The translations under genes were made by a program, and so were the position numbers. The notes under the pieces are model-generated. The model was not told the DNA's origin. It worked only from the letters and a program-made list of their open reading frames with translations, and ran no database searches. From the NCBI RefSeq assembly GCF_947492645.1, contig NZ_CANLMZ010000006.1, positions 496,001 through 560,000 of the forward strand: DNA of 64,000 nt. Reading direction: 5' to 3'. The stretch's first letter is position 1. Each line of letters opens with the position of its first letter. This document shows, piece after piece, positions 55,192-63,217 of this stretch. Source of the DNA: an uncultured Pontibacter sp. GTDB lineage: Bacteria; Bacteroidota; Bacteroidia; Cytophagales; Hymenobacteraceae.

Positions 55192-56112
55192 CTATGACCC
55201 TAATATAGCGTCAAGCAAGCCTACTTCCTCGGTTTCAGCCTTAAATACAAGCAGAGGAATGTCCATGTCGTGGCGCAGCACTTTCTCGGTAACGCTGCCT
55301 AGCACAAAATGAGCTGCTGCCGTCATGCCTTTCGCACCTATCACCAACAGGTCGGTGCGGGCACGTTTTGCTTCCAACACTACCAGTTCGCCAATATCGT
55401 CTTCATCTTCTTTCTTAACAAGTACAAACTCAGCCCTGTCACGCAGTTCCGGAAATTGGCTTAACAATCTATCGTATTTTTGCTGGGCAAAGCCTCGCAT
55501 ACGTTGGTCAAAGTCTTCGTAACTAATGCCAAGCGTGCGGTAGCCAGTAGGCACCTCGTATACGTGCAGGCACATTACCCGGATGTTTGGCTTATTAAGC
55601 GCAGAACCGAGCACCCTGTTTAGAGCCATTTCGCTGTACTCTGAGAAATCAACGCTGACCATCACATTATTTAACCGCGGTACAGCTGTTTCCGGAACAA
55701 ACAAAACACTTACCTTGCCAGTACGCAGCAACTTCTGCACCAGCACACCGCTACCTCTTAAGCGCAATTTACGACCAACCAGCATTTGGTCTGCTTGCTT
55801 TACCTTAGCCCAATGCAGTAAGGTTTTAAGCGGTGCCCCCTCCTCTACCAGCACCTCAACACTTGTGTTAGCGCCACCAAAGGCGGCATCAACTTTAGCT
55901 GCTATAAGTTGGCGGATGTTTTCATCGGCAGGCAAGTCCTTGCGAACCAAGCCCTCCATAATTTCCTGCGGAATCTCTAGGCTTTTCTCTACATGTATAA
56001 AATAGACTTTTTCTATCTGCAACTCAGCACTTAAAAATGCTGCGTAGGTGATAAGAGTGTCGTCCATGGGAGTTAGGTCGAGGCCTACCATTAGTCGTTT
56101 GAGCGTATTCAT
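55192..56112 (-). CDS. tandem-domain universal stress protein
   Basis: A 306-residue protein of two UspA domains. Domain 2 keeps the ATP-binding motif G-x2-G-x9-G-S in GAKGMTAAAHFVLGSVTEKVL. In domain 1 the same place reads GRKLRLRGSGVLVQKLL, a degenerate version, so only one half probably binds nucleotide. Domain 1 starts RLMVGLDLTPMDDTLITYAAFL; domain 2 starts NVMVSVDFSEYSEMALNRVL. Divergent from the Mrp operon, in keeping with a stress-linked block. Confidence 0.92.
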   Translation of the reverse strand: MNTLKRLMVGLDLTPMDDTLITYAAFLSAELQIEKVYFIHVEKSLEIPQEIMEGLVRKDLPADENIRQLIAAKVDAAFGGANTSVEVLVEEGAPLKTLLHWAKVKQADQMLVGRKLRLRGSGVLVQKLLRTGKVSVLFVPETAVPRLNNVMVSVDFSEYSEMALNRVLGSALNKPNIRVMCLHVYEVPTGYRTLGISYEDFDQRMRGFAQQKYDRLLSQFPELRDRAEFVLVKKEDEDDIGELVVLEAKRARTDLLVIGAKGMTAAAHFVLGSVTEKVLRHDMDIPLLVFKAETEEVGLLDAILGS

Positions 56113-56251
56113 GGTATTGTGGTTGTGGTGAAAAATTTAAAAGGCATTTACAGGCTGCGGCCGTATTAGCGCAACTTATTGCCTGTAACTATGTACTACA
56201 TTCTAGTTACGTAGTGTATGTATTAAATATATATATAAAAATAATATTTAA

Positions 56252-58570
56252 ATGCTTATAGCTTTAACAACATGTTTTTTGATTGCCTTTTCTGCGCCCT
56301 GGCTCTATAAATGGCTAGGTAAACATGTTGTTATTCCGATGGCATTGCTGCCGTTTGGCGTAATGGCCTATTTATCCACTTTGCTCCCTGATGTACTTCA
56401 TCATGTGCCTGTCGTGCAAACGCATACATGGGTTCCTTCCCTGGGTATTAACCTCGATTTCAGGCTGGATGGGTTGAGCTTGCTTTTTGCCTTGCTCATC
56501 ACCTTTTTTGGCGGCCTGATCATGATTTATGCAGCAGCTTACTTAAAAGACAATCCTTTACTGGGCAGGTTTTATCTTTTCCTGACGCTATTTATGGCTG
56601 CCATGTTGGGTTTGGTAACGGCAGACAACTTCTTTTCCCTCTTCCTTTTTTGGGAGATCACAAGCATAAGTTCTTACCTGCTTATCGGGTTTGATAACAA
56701 GAACAAAACAGCCAGAACATCAGCTTGGCAGGCTTTACTTGTAACCGGAATGGGCGGCCTGGCTTTGATGGGTGCTTTTATACTTATAAGTATAGGAACA
56801 GGAAGTTATACGTTCAGCGAGTTGCTCCGGCAGGAAAGTGACTTTAGCCAACATGCCTTTTTTGCGCCGGCCTTGCTGCTTATACTCCTTGGTTGCTTTA
56901 CTAAATCGGCGCAGTTCCCATTTCATTTCTGGTTGCCAAATGCTATGGCCGCACCAACGCCTGTTAGTGCCTACCTGCATTCTGCTACAATGGTTAAAGC
57001 GGGAATTTATTTATTGGCCAGGCTTTCGCCGGTGTTTTCAGGCTCAGAAGTATGGCAGCTTACCCTGGCCGGAGTTGGAGCGGCAACTGCATTGCTAGGT
57101 GCTTTTCTGGCCTTACAGCACACCGACATGAAAGCTATACTGGCCTACACTACAATTAGTGCTCTTGGGCAGATGGTAGCCATGCTGGGCATTGGCACGC
57201 CGGCGGCACTAAAAGCCATGGTGGTATACTTGCTTGCTCACGCGCTGTATAAAGGCACTTTGTTTTTGGTAGCAGGCACAATAGACCACAGTACTGGTAG
57301 CCGTAACCTAAACAAACTACACGGGTTGGCTAAAAGTATGCCTGCAGTAGCCATAGCAGCTACGTTGGCTACTTTATCCATGGCTGGCATAGTGCCATTT
57401 CTGGGTTTTATCGGCAAGGAGCTACTTTATGAGGCTGCCCTGGAGAGCAGTTTTCTGGTACCTCTTCTGTTTGCAGCCACATTTCTGTCTGGAGTGGCTT
57501 ACGTAGCTGTGGCTATTGCATTAGGTTACAAGGTTTTCTGGAAGAATACGAAAAAGCAAATGCCCATTACCCATGCTCCTACTCCAAAGCTTTACGGGCC
57601 TCCCCTTATACTTGGCATCATAGGAGTTATACTTGGGTTGGCTCCTAACCTCCTCATCACGCCGGTGCTGGAGCGTGCAGCGCAAAGTATAAGCGGCAGC
57701 CTTCATACTGAGCTCGAGCTACACATCTGGCATGGCTTTACGAAAGTGCTGGCTCTTAGCATCCTGACTTTATTGCTGGGACTCTTGCTATACCTTATTC
57801 ACGACCGGATACTAAGACACAGCAGCAAGCTTAAGGGCATTTACGCGCTGGGGCCTGATAGCCTATACCGCCGCTTATTTCAGGGTTTCCTGCATCAAGC
57901 CAAATTATTTACTTCTGCTATCCAGGATGGTAACCTGCGGCGTTACGTGATCTACATTATACTGTTTTTTTCTGGCCTGATGCTGTACGTACTTTGGTTT
58001 AAAACTCCCCATGTGCTGTTCTCGTCAAGGCTACACCTGTTGCAGCTGATATCCTTCCATGAGGTGGTTTTGTTTGTTTTAGTTGCCGCTGCACTTTTAT
58101 ACTTGCTTGGTACCCGGTCCAGGCTTACATCCATTGTCGTGATGGGGCTGGTGGGATATTCCGCTGCTTTGATTTACATTTTGTTTGGCGCACCGGATGT
58201 CGCTGCCACGCAACTGCTGATTGAAACGCTTACAGTTGTCATATTTGTGCTGTTGCTGCATAAGCTGCCCGCTTTTATTTATTTATCCCATCAGTTTAAG
58301 AAGTATAACTACATAGCCATAGCTCTTCTTTTTGGTGCGGTGATGACCTATACCATGCTGCTGGTGCAGGACCACGCGGTGGCATCTGAGTTAAAGGATT
58401 ACTATGGCAAAGCAAGCCTGGCAGAGGCACATGGGCGCAATATCGTAAATGTGATTCTGGTGGATTTCAGAGGGCTTGACACGTTGGGTGAAATTACGGT
58501 TTTAGCGGTGGCTGCCTTGGGTATTTTTGCCCTGATGCGGCTGCACCCGGAGAAAGGAGAAAAGCCATGA
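56252..58570 (+). CDS. mrpA: Mrp Na+/H+ antiporter subunit A
   Basis: Largest subunit of the multi-protein Mrp antiporter, a relative of complex I subunit NuoL. The 772 residues give about 20 helices. Conserved blocks: FSLFLFWEITSISSYLLIGF, FPFHFWLPNAMAAPTPVSAYLHSATMVKAGIYLLAR (proton-channel Lys and His) and LAYTTISALGQM. The C-terminal part includes the MbhE/DUF4040-like segment (GAPDVAATQLLIETLTVVIFVLLL). It leads the seven-gene operon and overlaps mrpB by four bases. The 139-base upstream gap is AT-rich with no clear promoter. Confidence 0.97.
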   Translation: MLIALTTCFLIAFSAPWLYKWLGKHVVIPMALLPFGVMAYLSTLLPDVLHHVPVVQTHTWVPSLGINLDFRLDGLSLLFALLITFFGGLIMIYAAAYLKDNPLLGRFYLFLTLFMAAMLGLVTADNFFSLFLFWEITSISSYLLIGFDNKNKTARTSAWQALLVTGMGGLALMGAFILISIGTGSYTFSELLRQESDFSQHAFFAPALLLILLGCFTKSAQFPFHFWLPNAMAAPTPVSAYLHSATMVKAGIYLLARLSPVFSGSEVWQLTLAGVGAATALLGAFLALQHTDMKAILAYTTISALGQMVAMLGIGTPAALKAMVVYLLAHALYKGTLFLVAGTIDHSTGSRNLNKLHGLAKSMPAVAIAATLATLSMAGIVPFLGFIGKELLYEAALESSFLVPLLFAATFLSGVAYVAVAIALGYKVFWKNTKKQMPITHAPTPKLYGPPLILGIIGVILGLAPNLLITPVLERAAQSISGSLHTELELHIWHGFTKVLALSILTLLLGLLLYLIHDRILRHSSKLKGIYALGPDSLYRRLFQGFLHQAKLFTSAIQDGNLRRYVIYIILFFSGLMLYVLWFKTPHVLFSSRLHLLQLISFHEVVLFVLVAAALLYLLGTRSRLTSIVVMGLVGYSAALIYILFGAPDVAATQLLIETLTVVIFVLLLHKLPAFIYLSHQFKKYNYIAIALLFGAVMTYTMLLVQDHAVASELKDYYGKASLAEAHGRNIVNVILVDFRGLDTLGEITVLAVAALGIFALMRLHPEKGEKP

Positions 58571-59112
58571 GAACGCTGATCTTTGCAACGGCCATCCGCA
58601 TGCTGACACCGGTATTCCTGGCTTTTTCGATCTACATTTTGTTTCGGGGGCACAACCACCCCGGCGGCGGTTTTATCGGTGGCCTTATCGGTTCTATTGC
58701 CTTTGTTTTTCATATACTGGGGCTTGGAACCCGGCAAACAGCTAAATCATACTTCAGCATAACATTTTACAAGTATGACCGAAAACCGCACCACGGCACT
58801 ATACGGCATGCGCTGCGGCTTCTCCGGAAGAATTTAGACCGGCGCAAGCAAAAAGAGAAGCCAAAATCTATATGGAATTACTACCTGCTCCGGCTGCGGC
58901 CCACTTACCTGATGGCTGTAGGCTTACTGGTGGCGGTAGCAAGTGGCATGGTAGGCCTTGTTTTAGGCAAGCCTTTTATGACAGCCTATTGGGTAGAGGG
59001 CAAAATACCGGTAATCGGCTCCTTAGGCACACCGCTTATGTTTGATGCCGGCGTATACTTGCTGGTGTTGGGCATGGTATTGAAAATGGTTTTTACGATT
59101 TCAAAAGATTAG
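58567..59112 (+). CDS. mrpB: Mrp antiporter subunit B
   Basis: MnhB-type subunit of 181 residues with about four helices, starting MRTLIFATAIRMLTPVFLAFSIYILFRGHNHPGGGFIGGL. It is longer than usual (about 140 residues). A basic, polar stretch of some 50 residues (about 60-110, with KPHHGTIRHALRLLRKNLDRRKQKEKPK) interrupts the middle of the family domain and should lie on the cytoplasmic side. The conserved end (YLLVLGMVLKMVFTI) is intact. Confidence 0.93.
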   Translation: MRTLIFATAIRMLTPVFLAFSIYILFRGHNHPGGGFIGGLIGSIAFVFHILGLGTRQTAKSYFSITFYKYDRKPHHGTIRHALRLLRKNLDRRKQKEKPKSIWNYYLLRLRPTYLMAVGLLVAVASGMVGLVLGKPFMTAYWVEGKIPVIGSLGTPLMFDAGVYLLVLGMVLKMVFTISKD

Positions 59113-59117
59113 GCGCA

Positions 59118-59468
59118 ATGGAGATATTACTTCCTTTTTTAACCGGTATACTTTTTTCTGTAAGCTTATACTTTATACTGCACCGGCACCTGTTCAAGCT
59201 TATACTTGGGATTATACTTTTCGGGCTGGCCACAAATCTTTTCCTGTTCGTGGTTGGCGGCATGACCCGTGGCGGGATTGCCATTATAGCCCAAGGAAAC
59301 GATTTGCCCTCAGAGCCATATGCAGACCCTGTGCCCCAGGCCCTTTTACTTACAGCTATTGTCATTGGCTTTGGTATACAGGCCTTTGCCATCGTACTTA
59401 TCAAGCGGGTGTACCAAACCTTTAAATCCAATAACCTGGACGACCTGAACAACAACGAGAAGATCTGA
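59118..59468 (+). CDS. mrpC: Mrp antiporter subunit C
   Basis: NuoK-like subunit of 116 residues with three helices (LPFLTGILFSVSLYFIL, LILGIILFGLATNLFLFVVGG and ALLLTAIVIGFGIQAFAIVL). The signature DPVPQALLLTAIVIGFG is diagnostic for MnhC/MrpC. It follows mrpB by five bases. Confidence 0.95.
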   Translation: MEILLPFLTGILFSVSLYFILHRHLFKLILGIILFGLATNLFLFVVGGMTRGGIAIIAQGNDLPSEPYADPVPQALLLTAIVIGFGIQAFAIVLIKRVYQTFKSNNLDDLNNNEKI

Positions 59469-59482
59469 CCCTGAAACCTGAC

Positions 59483-60994
59483 ATGCCTGCTAACCAGTTA
59501 CTTGTTATACCCTTACTCCTGCCCCTGCTTGGTGCCATTATAAGTGTGTTTTTATGGAACAGCATAAGATGGCAGGCAGTGGTTGTGGCCGTGGTGCAGT
59601 TGGCTTTTATATCTGTTTCGGTTATCATGCTGCAACAGGTGCTGCAAGCAGGCATACTTACAACGCAGGTTGGGAACTGGCCAGCGCCATTTGGTATTAG
59701 CCTGGTAACAGATGTGTTTAGTTCGCTGCTGCTGCTTACTACAAGTATAGCGGGCCTTGGTGTGTTTATGTTCTCACATACAGCCCTCGATCAGTCTCGG
59801 AAGCACTTTGGTTATTACCCGCTGTTCCTGCTGCTGCAAATGGGTGTTAGTGGTGTTTGCCTTACAGGTGATATTTTTAACTTGTATGTATGGTTCGAGG
59901 TATTGCTTATTTGTTGCTTTGCCTTAATTGCCCTGGGTAGCCGTAAATCTCAGCTGGAAGGTGCTTTGAAGTATCTGACTATAAACTTTGTAGCTTCCGG
60001 TTTGCTGCTTTCGGGCATTGGTGTAGTGTACTCACTTTATGGGGCCCTTAACCTGGCAGAGCTTGCCAGGATTGTACGATCAGACCACCCTAACCTGGAC
60101 CTGCTGCTGGTGCCTGGTATTTTCTTTTTGACAGGTTTTGGCATCAAGGCAGCAATTTTTCCTTTGTTTTTCTGGTTGCCTGCTTCCTACCATGCGCCAC
60201 CTATAAGTATATCTGCTTTTGTAGCTGGTATTATCTCTAAAATCGGGATGTACACGATGCTCCGCTTGTATACCCTGATTTTCTCCATAGAGCTCGAAGC
60301 TGCTCAGCCGCTCCTGCTCCTGCTGTCAGGACTTACCATGGCGATAGGGGTAGTTGGGGCAGCCGCACAGGTAGATTTTCGTAAGATCTTATCCTTCCAT
60401 GTTATCAGCCAGATAGGCTATATGCTGATGGGCCTTGCAATTTATACGCCGCTTGCTGTTGCTGGCAGCATTTTCTTTATCATCCATAACATGCTCGTTA
60501 AAACAAACCTGTTTCTGGTTAGCGGGGTTGTGGCACACCGGCATCATTCATTTTCGCTGTTAAAACTTGGAGGGGTATACCTGCGGCATCCGACACTAAG
60601 CTTTTTGTTTTTGATATCAGCCTTATCGCTGGCAGGTTTACCGCCATTGTCGGGTTTTTGGGGCAAGCTGATGCTGGCAAAAGGTGGCTTTGAGGCAGGC
60701 CATTATTTGCTGGTGGGCACATCGCTCTGCGTAAGTTTAGTGACGCTGTTTTCGATGACAAAAATCTGGAACGAAGTGTTCTGGAAACCCCGGCCCAGAC
60801 AACTAAAGCAGCAGCCTGTAGTAACGGGCAAAAGCTACATTATGTACCTGTCTATTATCTATTTGCTTGTGTTTATACTATTACTGGGAGTAAGTGCCGA
60901 GCCTGTTATACAAATGGCAAAGCTTTCCGCGGATCAGCTCTTTAACAGCGAAATTTACATAGATGCCGTACTTAATCCGGAGAGAGCAAACTGA
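59483..60994 (+). CDS. mrpD: Mrp antiporter subunit D
   Basis: NuoM/NuoN-like proton-pumping subunit of 503 residues with about 14 helices. Key blocks: FNLYVWFEVLLICCFALIALG with the conserved Glu of helix 5, FLTGFGIKAAIFPLFFWLPASYHAPPISISAFVAGIISKIGMYTMLR with two lysines of the transport path, and FHVISQIGYMLMGLAIYT. It lies 14 bases after mrpC. Confidence 0.96.
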   Translation: MPANQLLVIPLLLPLLGAIISVFLWNSIRWQAVVVAVVQLAFISVSVIMLQQVLQAGILTTQVGNWPAPFGISLVTDVFSSLLLLTTSIAGLGVFMFSHTALDQSRKHFGYYPLFLLLQMGVSGVCLTGDIFNLYVWFEVLLICCFALIALGSRKSQLEGALKYLTINFVASGLLLSGIGVVYSLYGALNLAELARIVRSDHPNLDLLLVPGIFFLTGFGIKAAIFPLFFWLPASYHAPPISISAFVAGIISKIGMYTMLRLYTLIFSIELEAAQPLLLLLSGLTMAIGVVGAAAQVDFRKILSFHVISQIGYMLMGLAIYTPLAVAGSIFFIIHNMLVKTNLFLVSGVVAHRHHSFSLLKLGGVYLRHPTLSFLFLISALSLAGLPPLSGFWGKLMLAKGGFEAGHYLLVGTSLCVSLVTLFSMTKIWNEVFWKPRPRQLKQQPVVTGKSYIMYLSIIYLLVFILLLGVSAEPVIQMAKLSADQLFNSEIYIDAVLNPERAN

Positions 60995-61010
60995 CTGAAA
61001 TTTATACGAA

Positions 61011-61508
61011 ATGAATACTTTTTACCTGCATAGTGCCCTATCCTTTATCGCTGCGTACCTGATCACGCACCGGGACCCTCCGCCTTTGCCTTACAATGCT
61101 TTTACGGCAGCGTTTGTGTTCCTTTCTATTTTCTGGATGCTCTGGCTTACAACGTATTTCTACAACCGGGTATACTTCCGAAAAATGCCAAAGGTGATTG
61201 CTTTCGGTGCGTTTTTCATAAAAGAGCTGATCGTTGCTAATTTAAAGATCGCATTTGATATTGTTACACCACACTTTTACATGCGGCCCACGGTTATAGC
61301 CTTTCCGCTCGCCGCCAAAACAGACCTGGAGATAACATTGCTTTCCTGCATCATATCGCTTACACCTGGCACGCTGTCAATAGATGTGAGTGAAGACAAG
61401 GAAGTGCTTTACATACATGCTTTGTATGTAAAAGGAAATGATATAGAACACCTGAAACATAAAATAAAAGACGGATTTGAAAGGCCTTTACTAGAGCTAA
61501 CATCATGA
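61011..61508 (+). CDS. mrpE: Mrp antiporter subunit E
   Basis: MnhE-type subunit of 165 residues. Three N-terminal helices end with GAFFIKELIVANLKIAFDIVTP, then the conserved cytoplasmic part ITLLSCIISLTPGTLSIDVSEDKEVLYIHALYV. It overlaps mrpF by four bases. Confidence 0.94.
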   Translation: MNTFYLHSALSFIAAYLITHRDPPPLPYNAFTAAFVFLSIFWMLWLTTYFYNRVYFRKMPKVIAFGAFFIKELIVANLKIAFDIVTPHFYMRPTVIAFPLAAKTDLEITLLSCIISLTPGTLSIDVSEDKEVLYIHALYVKGNDIEHLKHKIKDGFERPLLELTS

Positions 61509-61774
61509 GCCTGTTCCAGATTACGCTTACTATCGCGATGGCCGTTTTAAGTTTGTGCCTCCTGCTTACAGCCATCAGGTTTGCCATCGGCCCCACCCTG
61601 CCGGACAGAATTACCGCTTTTGATTTAATTGTCGCTAATGTGATCGGTATTATAGCAATTTACACAGAGTACAGCGGAAACGAAGACTTCCTGGATGTGG
61701 CCATCATACTTTCTGTATTCGGTTTCCTGGGCTCCATTACGTTTGCCTATTATATCATGAGAATTAATCATTGA
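61505..61774 (+). CDS. mrpF: Mrp antiporter subunit F
   Basis: Small 89-residue subunit with three helices. It has the invariant FAIGPTLPDRITAFDLIVANVIGIIAIY and DVAIILSVFGFLGSITFAYYI. Length is normal. Part of the tight mrp operon, one base before mrpG. Confidence 0.95.
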   Translation: MSLFQITLTIAMAVLSLCLLLTAIRFAIGPTLPDRITAFDLIVANVIGIIAIYTEYSGNEDFLDVAIILSVFGFLGSITFAYYIMRINH

Positions 61775-61775
61775 C

Positions 61776-62222
61776 ATGCTGCAAGACTACGAATTACAAG
61801 TAATTAAAGAAGTTGTTAGCTGCGTACTTATATTGGGCGGCGTCACGTTTATGTTTATTGCCACCATCGGCCTGTTGCGCTTCCCCGACTTTTATACGCG
61901 CATGTCCGCCATCACAAAGGGCTCGTCGTTGGGTGTGGGCCTTATTCTGATTGGCCTCGGCATATATTTTAACCAACCGGATATAATGCTGAAGGTGCTT
62001 GCCATAATTGCATTTACCTTTATCACAGCACCCGTAGCAGCACATGTTATTGCCAGAACAGCAGTCAGGAATCGCTCTCCGTTCTGGAGCAAAACCAACC
62101 TGAAAGAATTTAAGCCATACTTAGATAAGGAACACCTTGAAAAGGTAAAGAACCACGACATGTACAGAGCGGAGGCGGAGGCGCAGGTGGAGCAAAAGCC
62201 TAATGGTGGTGGTGATACCTGA
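61776..62222 (+). CDS. mrpG: Mrp antiporter subunit G
   Basis: MnhG-type subunit of 148 residues with three helices. Core signature: GLLRFPDFYTRMSAITKGSSLGVGLILIG and FTFITAPVAAHVIARTAV. The C-terminal tail (HLEKVKNHDMYRAEAEAQVEQ) is charged and longer than minimal MrpG. Its last 23 bases overlap the tail of the converging phosphatase gene. Confidence 0.94.
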   Translation: MLQDYELQVIKEVVSCVLILGGVTFMFIATIGLLRFPDFYTRMSAITKGSSLGVGLILIGLGIYFNQPDIMLKVLAIIAFTFITAPVAAHVIARTAVRNRSPFWSKTNLKEFKPYLDKEHLEKVKNHDMYRAEAEAQVEQKPNGGGDT

Positions 62223-63012
62223 TGAAGGGCCTTATTGACTGTGCATAGGTTTCAAGTGCGTCAACGGAGTGCACCAGATGGTCCGGATAAGTCAGCGCCG
62301 TTAACCGGCCACCAAACACACAGCCGGTATCAATATTAATGGTGTTATTGCGCCACAGGGGCTCATGTACCGGGGTGTGGCCGTATACTACAATGGCATT
62401 TCCGCAATACTCAGCTGCCCAGTCCAGGCGCACAGGTAGCCCTTTATCATCGATCTCGCCTGTAGTGGGGCCGTAAAGGCACAGTTCCCTCACGCCTTTG
62501 GTGTTTAACCCGTGCAGTTCCTCTTCCAGTCCGGCATGCGCAACCACAAGGCGTCCATGGTCAAGTATGATATGGTGTGGCAGGCTCCCGAGGAAATTCT
62601 TTATTTTTTGCCTGAAGCTGCTGTCGTATTTTTTGAGCTGCGCTACTGTTATTTCCAGGCCGTGCCTAATTTTAACGCTTCGCCCCGAAAGCATGCGAAA
62701 CAGTTTGTCGTCGTGGTTGCCGCTTACGCAATACGCAAGGCCGGCATCTACCATGTTCATTACCAGCCGCACCACCTCCGGCGAGTTGGGGCCACGGTCC
62801 ACCAGGTCGCCTACAAACAGCACAATGCTGCTGTCAGGCCGTGTGATGTGGTATTGTTGCTTTTGTTCGTCAAACGCAACCTTGTAATGCAACTCCTCCA
62901 GCAAAGACACTAATTCCCTGAAACAGCCGTGCACATCGCCTATTATATGAAAGGGCCCTTGCAGGTGCGGTAGCTCTAAAATACTTTGTGTAGCTGCTTG
63001 TTTTCTAGGCAT
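62200..63012 (-). CDS. metallophosphatase resembling the phosphatase domain of bacterial Pnkp
   Basis: A 270-residue calcineurin-like phosphoesterase. Metal motifs: IIGDVHGC (25-30 core), GDLVDRGPNSPEVV (68-), SGNHDDKL (98-), VVAHAGL and VVYGHTP. The stretch VRELCLYGPTTGEIDDKGLPVRLDWAAEY and IDTGCVFGGRLTALTYP closely follow the central 2',3'-phosphatase domain of bacterial polynucleotide kinase-phosphatase (Pnkp), here without the kinase or ligase domains. It may also dephosphorylate dinucleotides like PrpE/ApaH. The chain ends in four histidines. It converges on mrpG with a 23-base overlap. Confidence 0.85.
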   Translation of the reverse strand: MPRKQAATQSILELPHLQGPFHIIGDVHGCFRELVSLLEELHYKVAFDEQKQQYHITRPDSSIVLFVGDLVDRGPNSPEVVRLVMNMVDAGLAYCVSGNHDDKLFRMLSGRSVKIRHGLEITVAQLKKYDSSFRQKIKNFLGSLPHHIILDHGRLVVAHAGLEEELHGLNTKGVRELCLYGPTTGEIDDKGLPVRLDWAAEYCGNAIVVYGHTPVHEPLWRNNTINIDTGCVFGGRLTALTYPDHLVHSVDALETYAQSIRPFIRYHHHH

Positions 63013-63217
63013 AAACTCTTCTCTCCTTTTACTGCATTTTAGGTTTAGGATCGCTTTATCCAGTAATTAAACAGAAATCAGCAATTTAGGTTAGGCTGTA
63101 AGCTGGTATTTTTATGTATAGCAGTTGGTAATTTTGCCAACTTTTAATTGGCCTTAGCCGTTGTTCTGCTTAATTTGCAGACTTCATTCTATATATTTTT
63201 CAGGCGTACCCTCTGAA

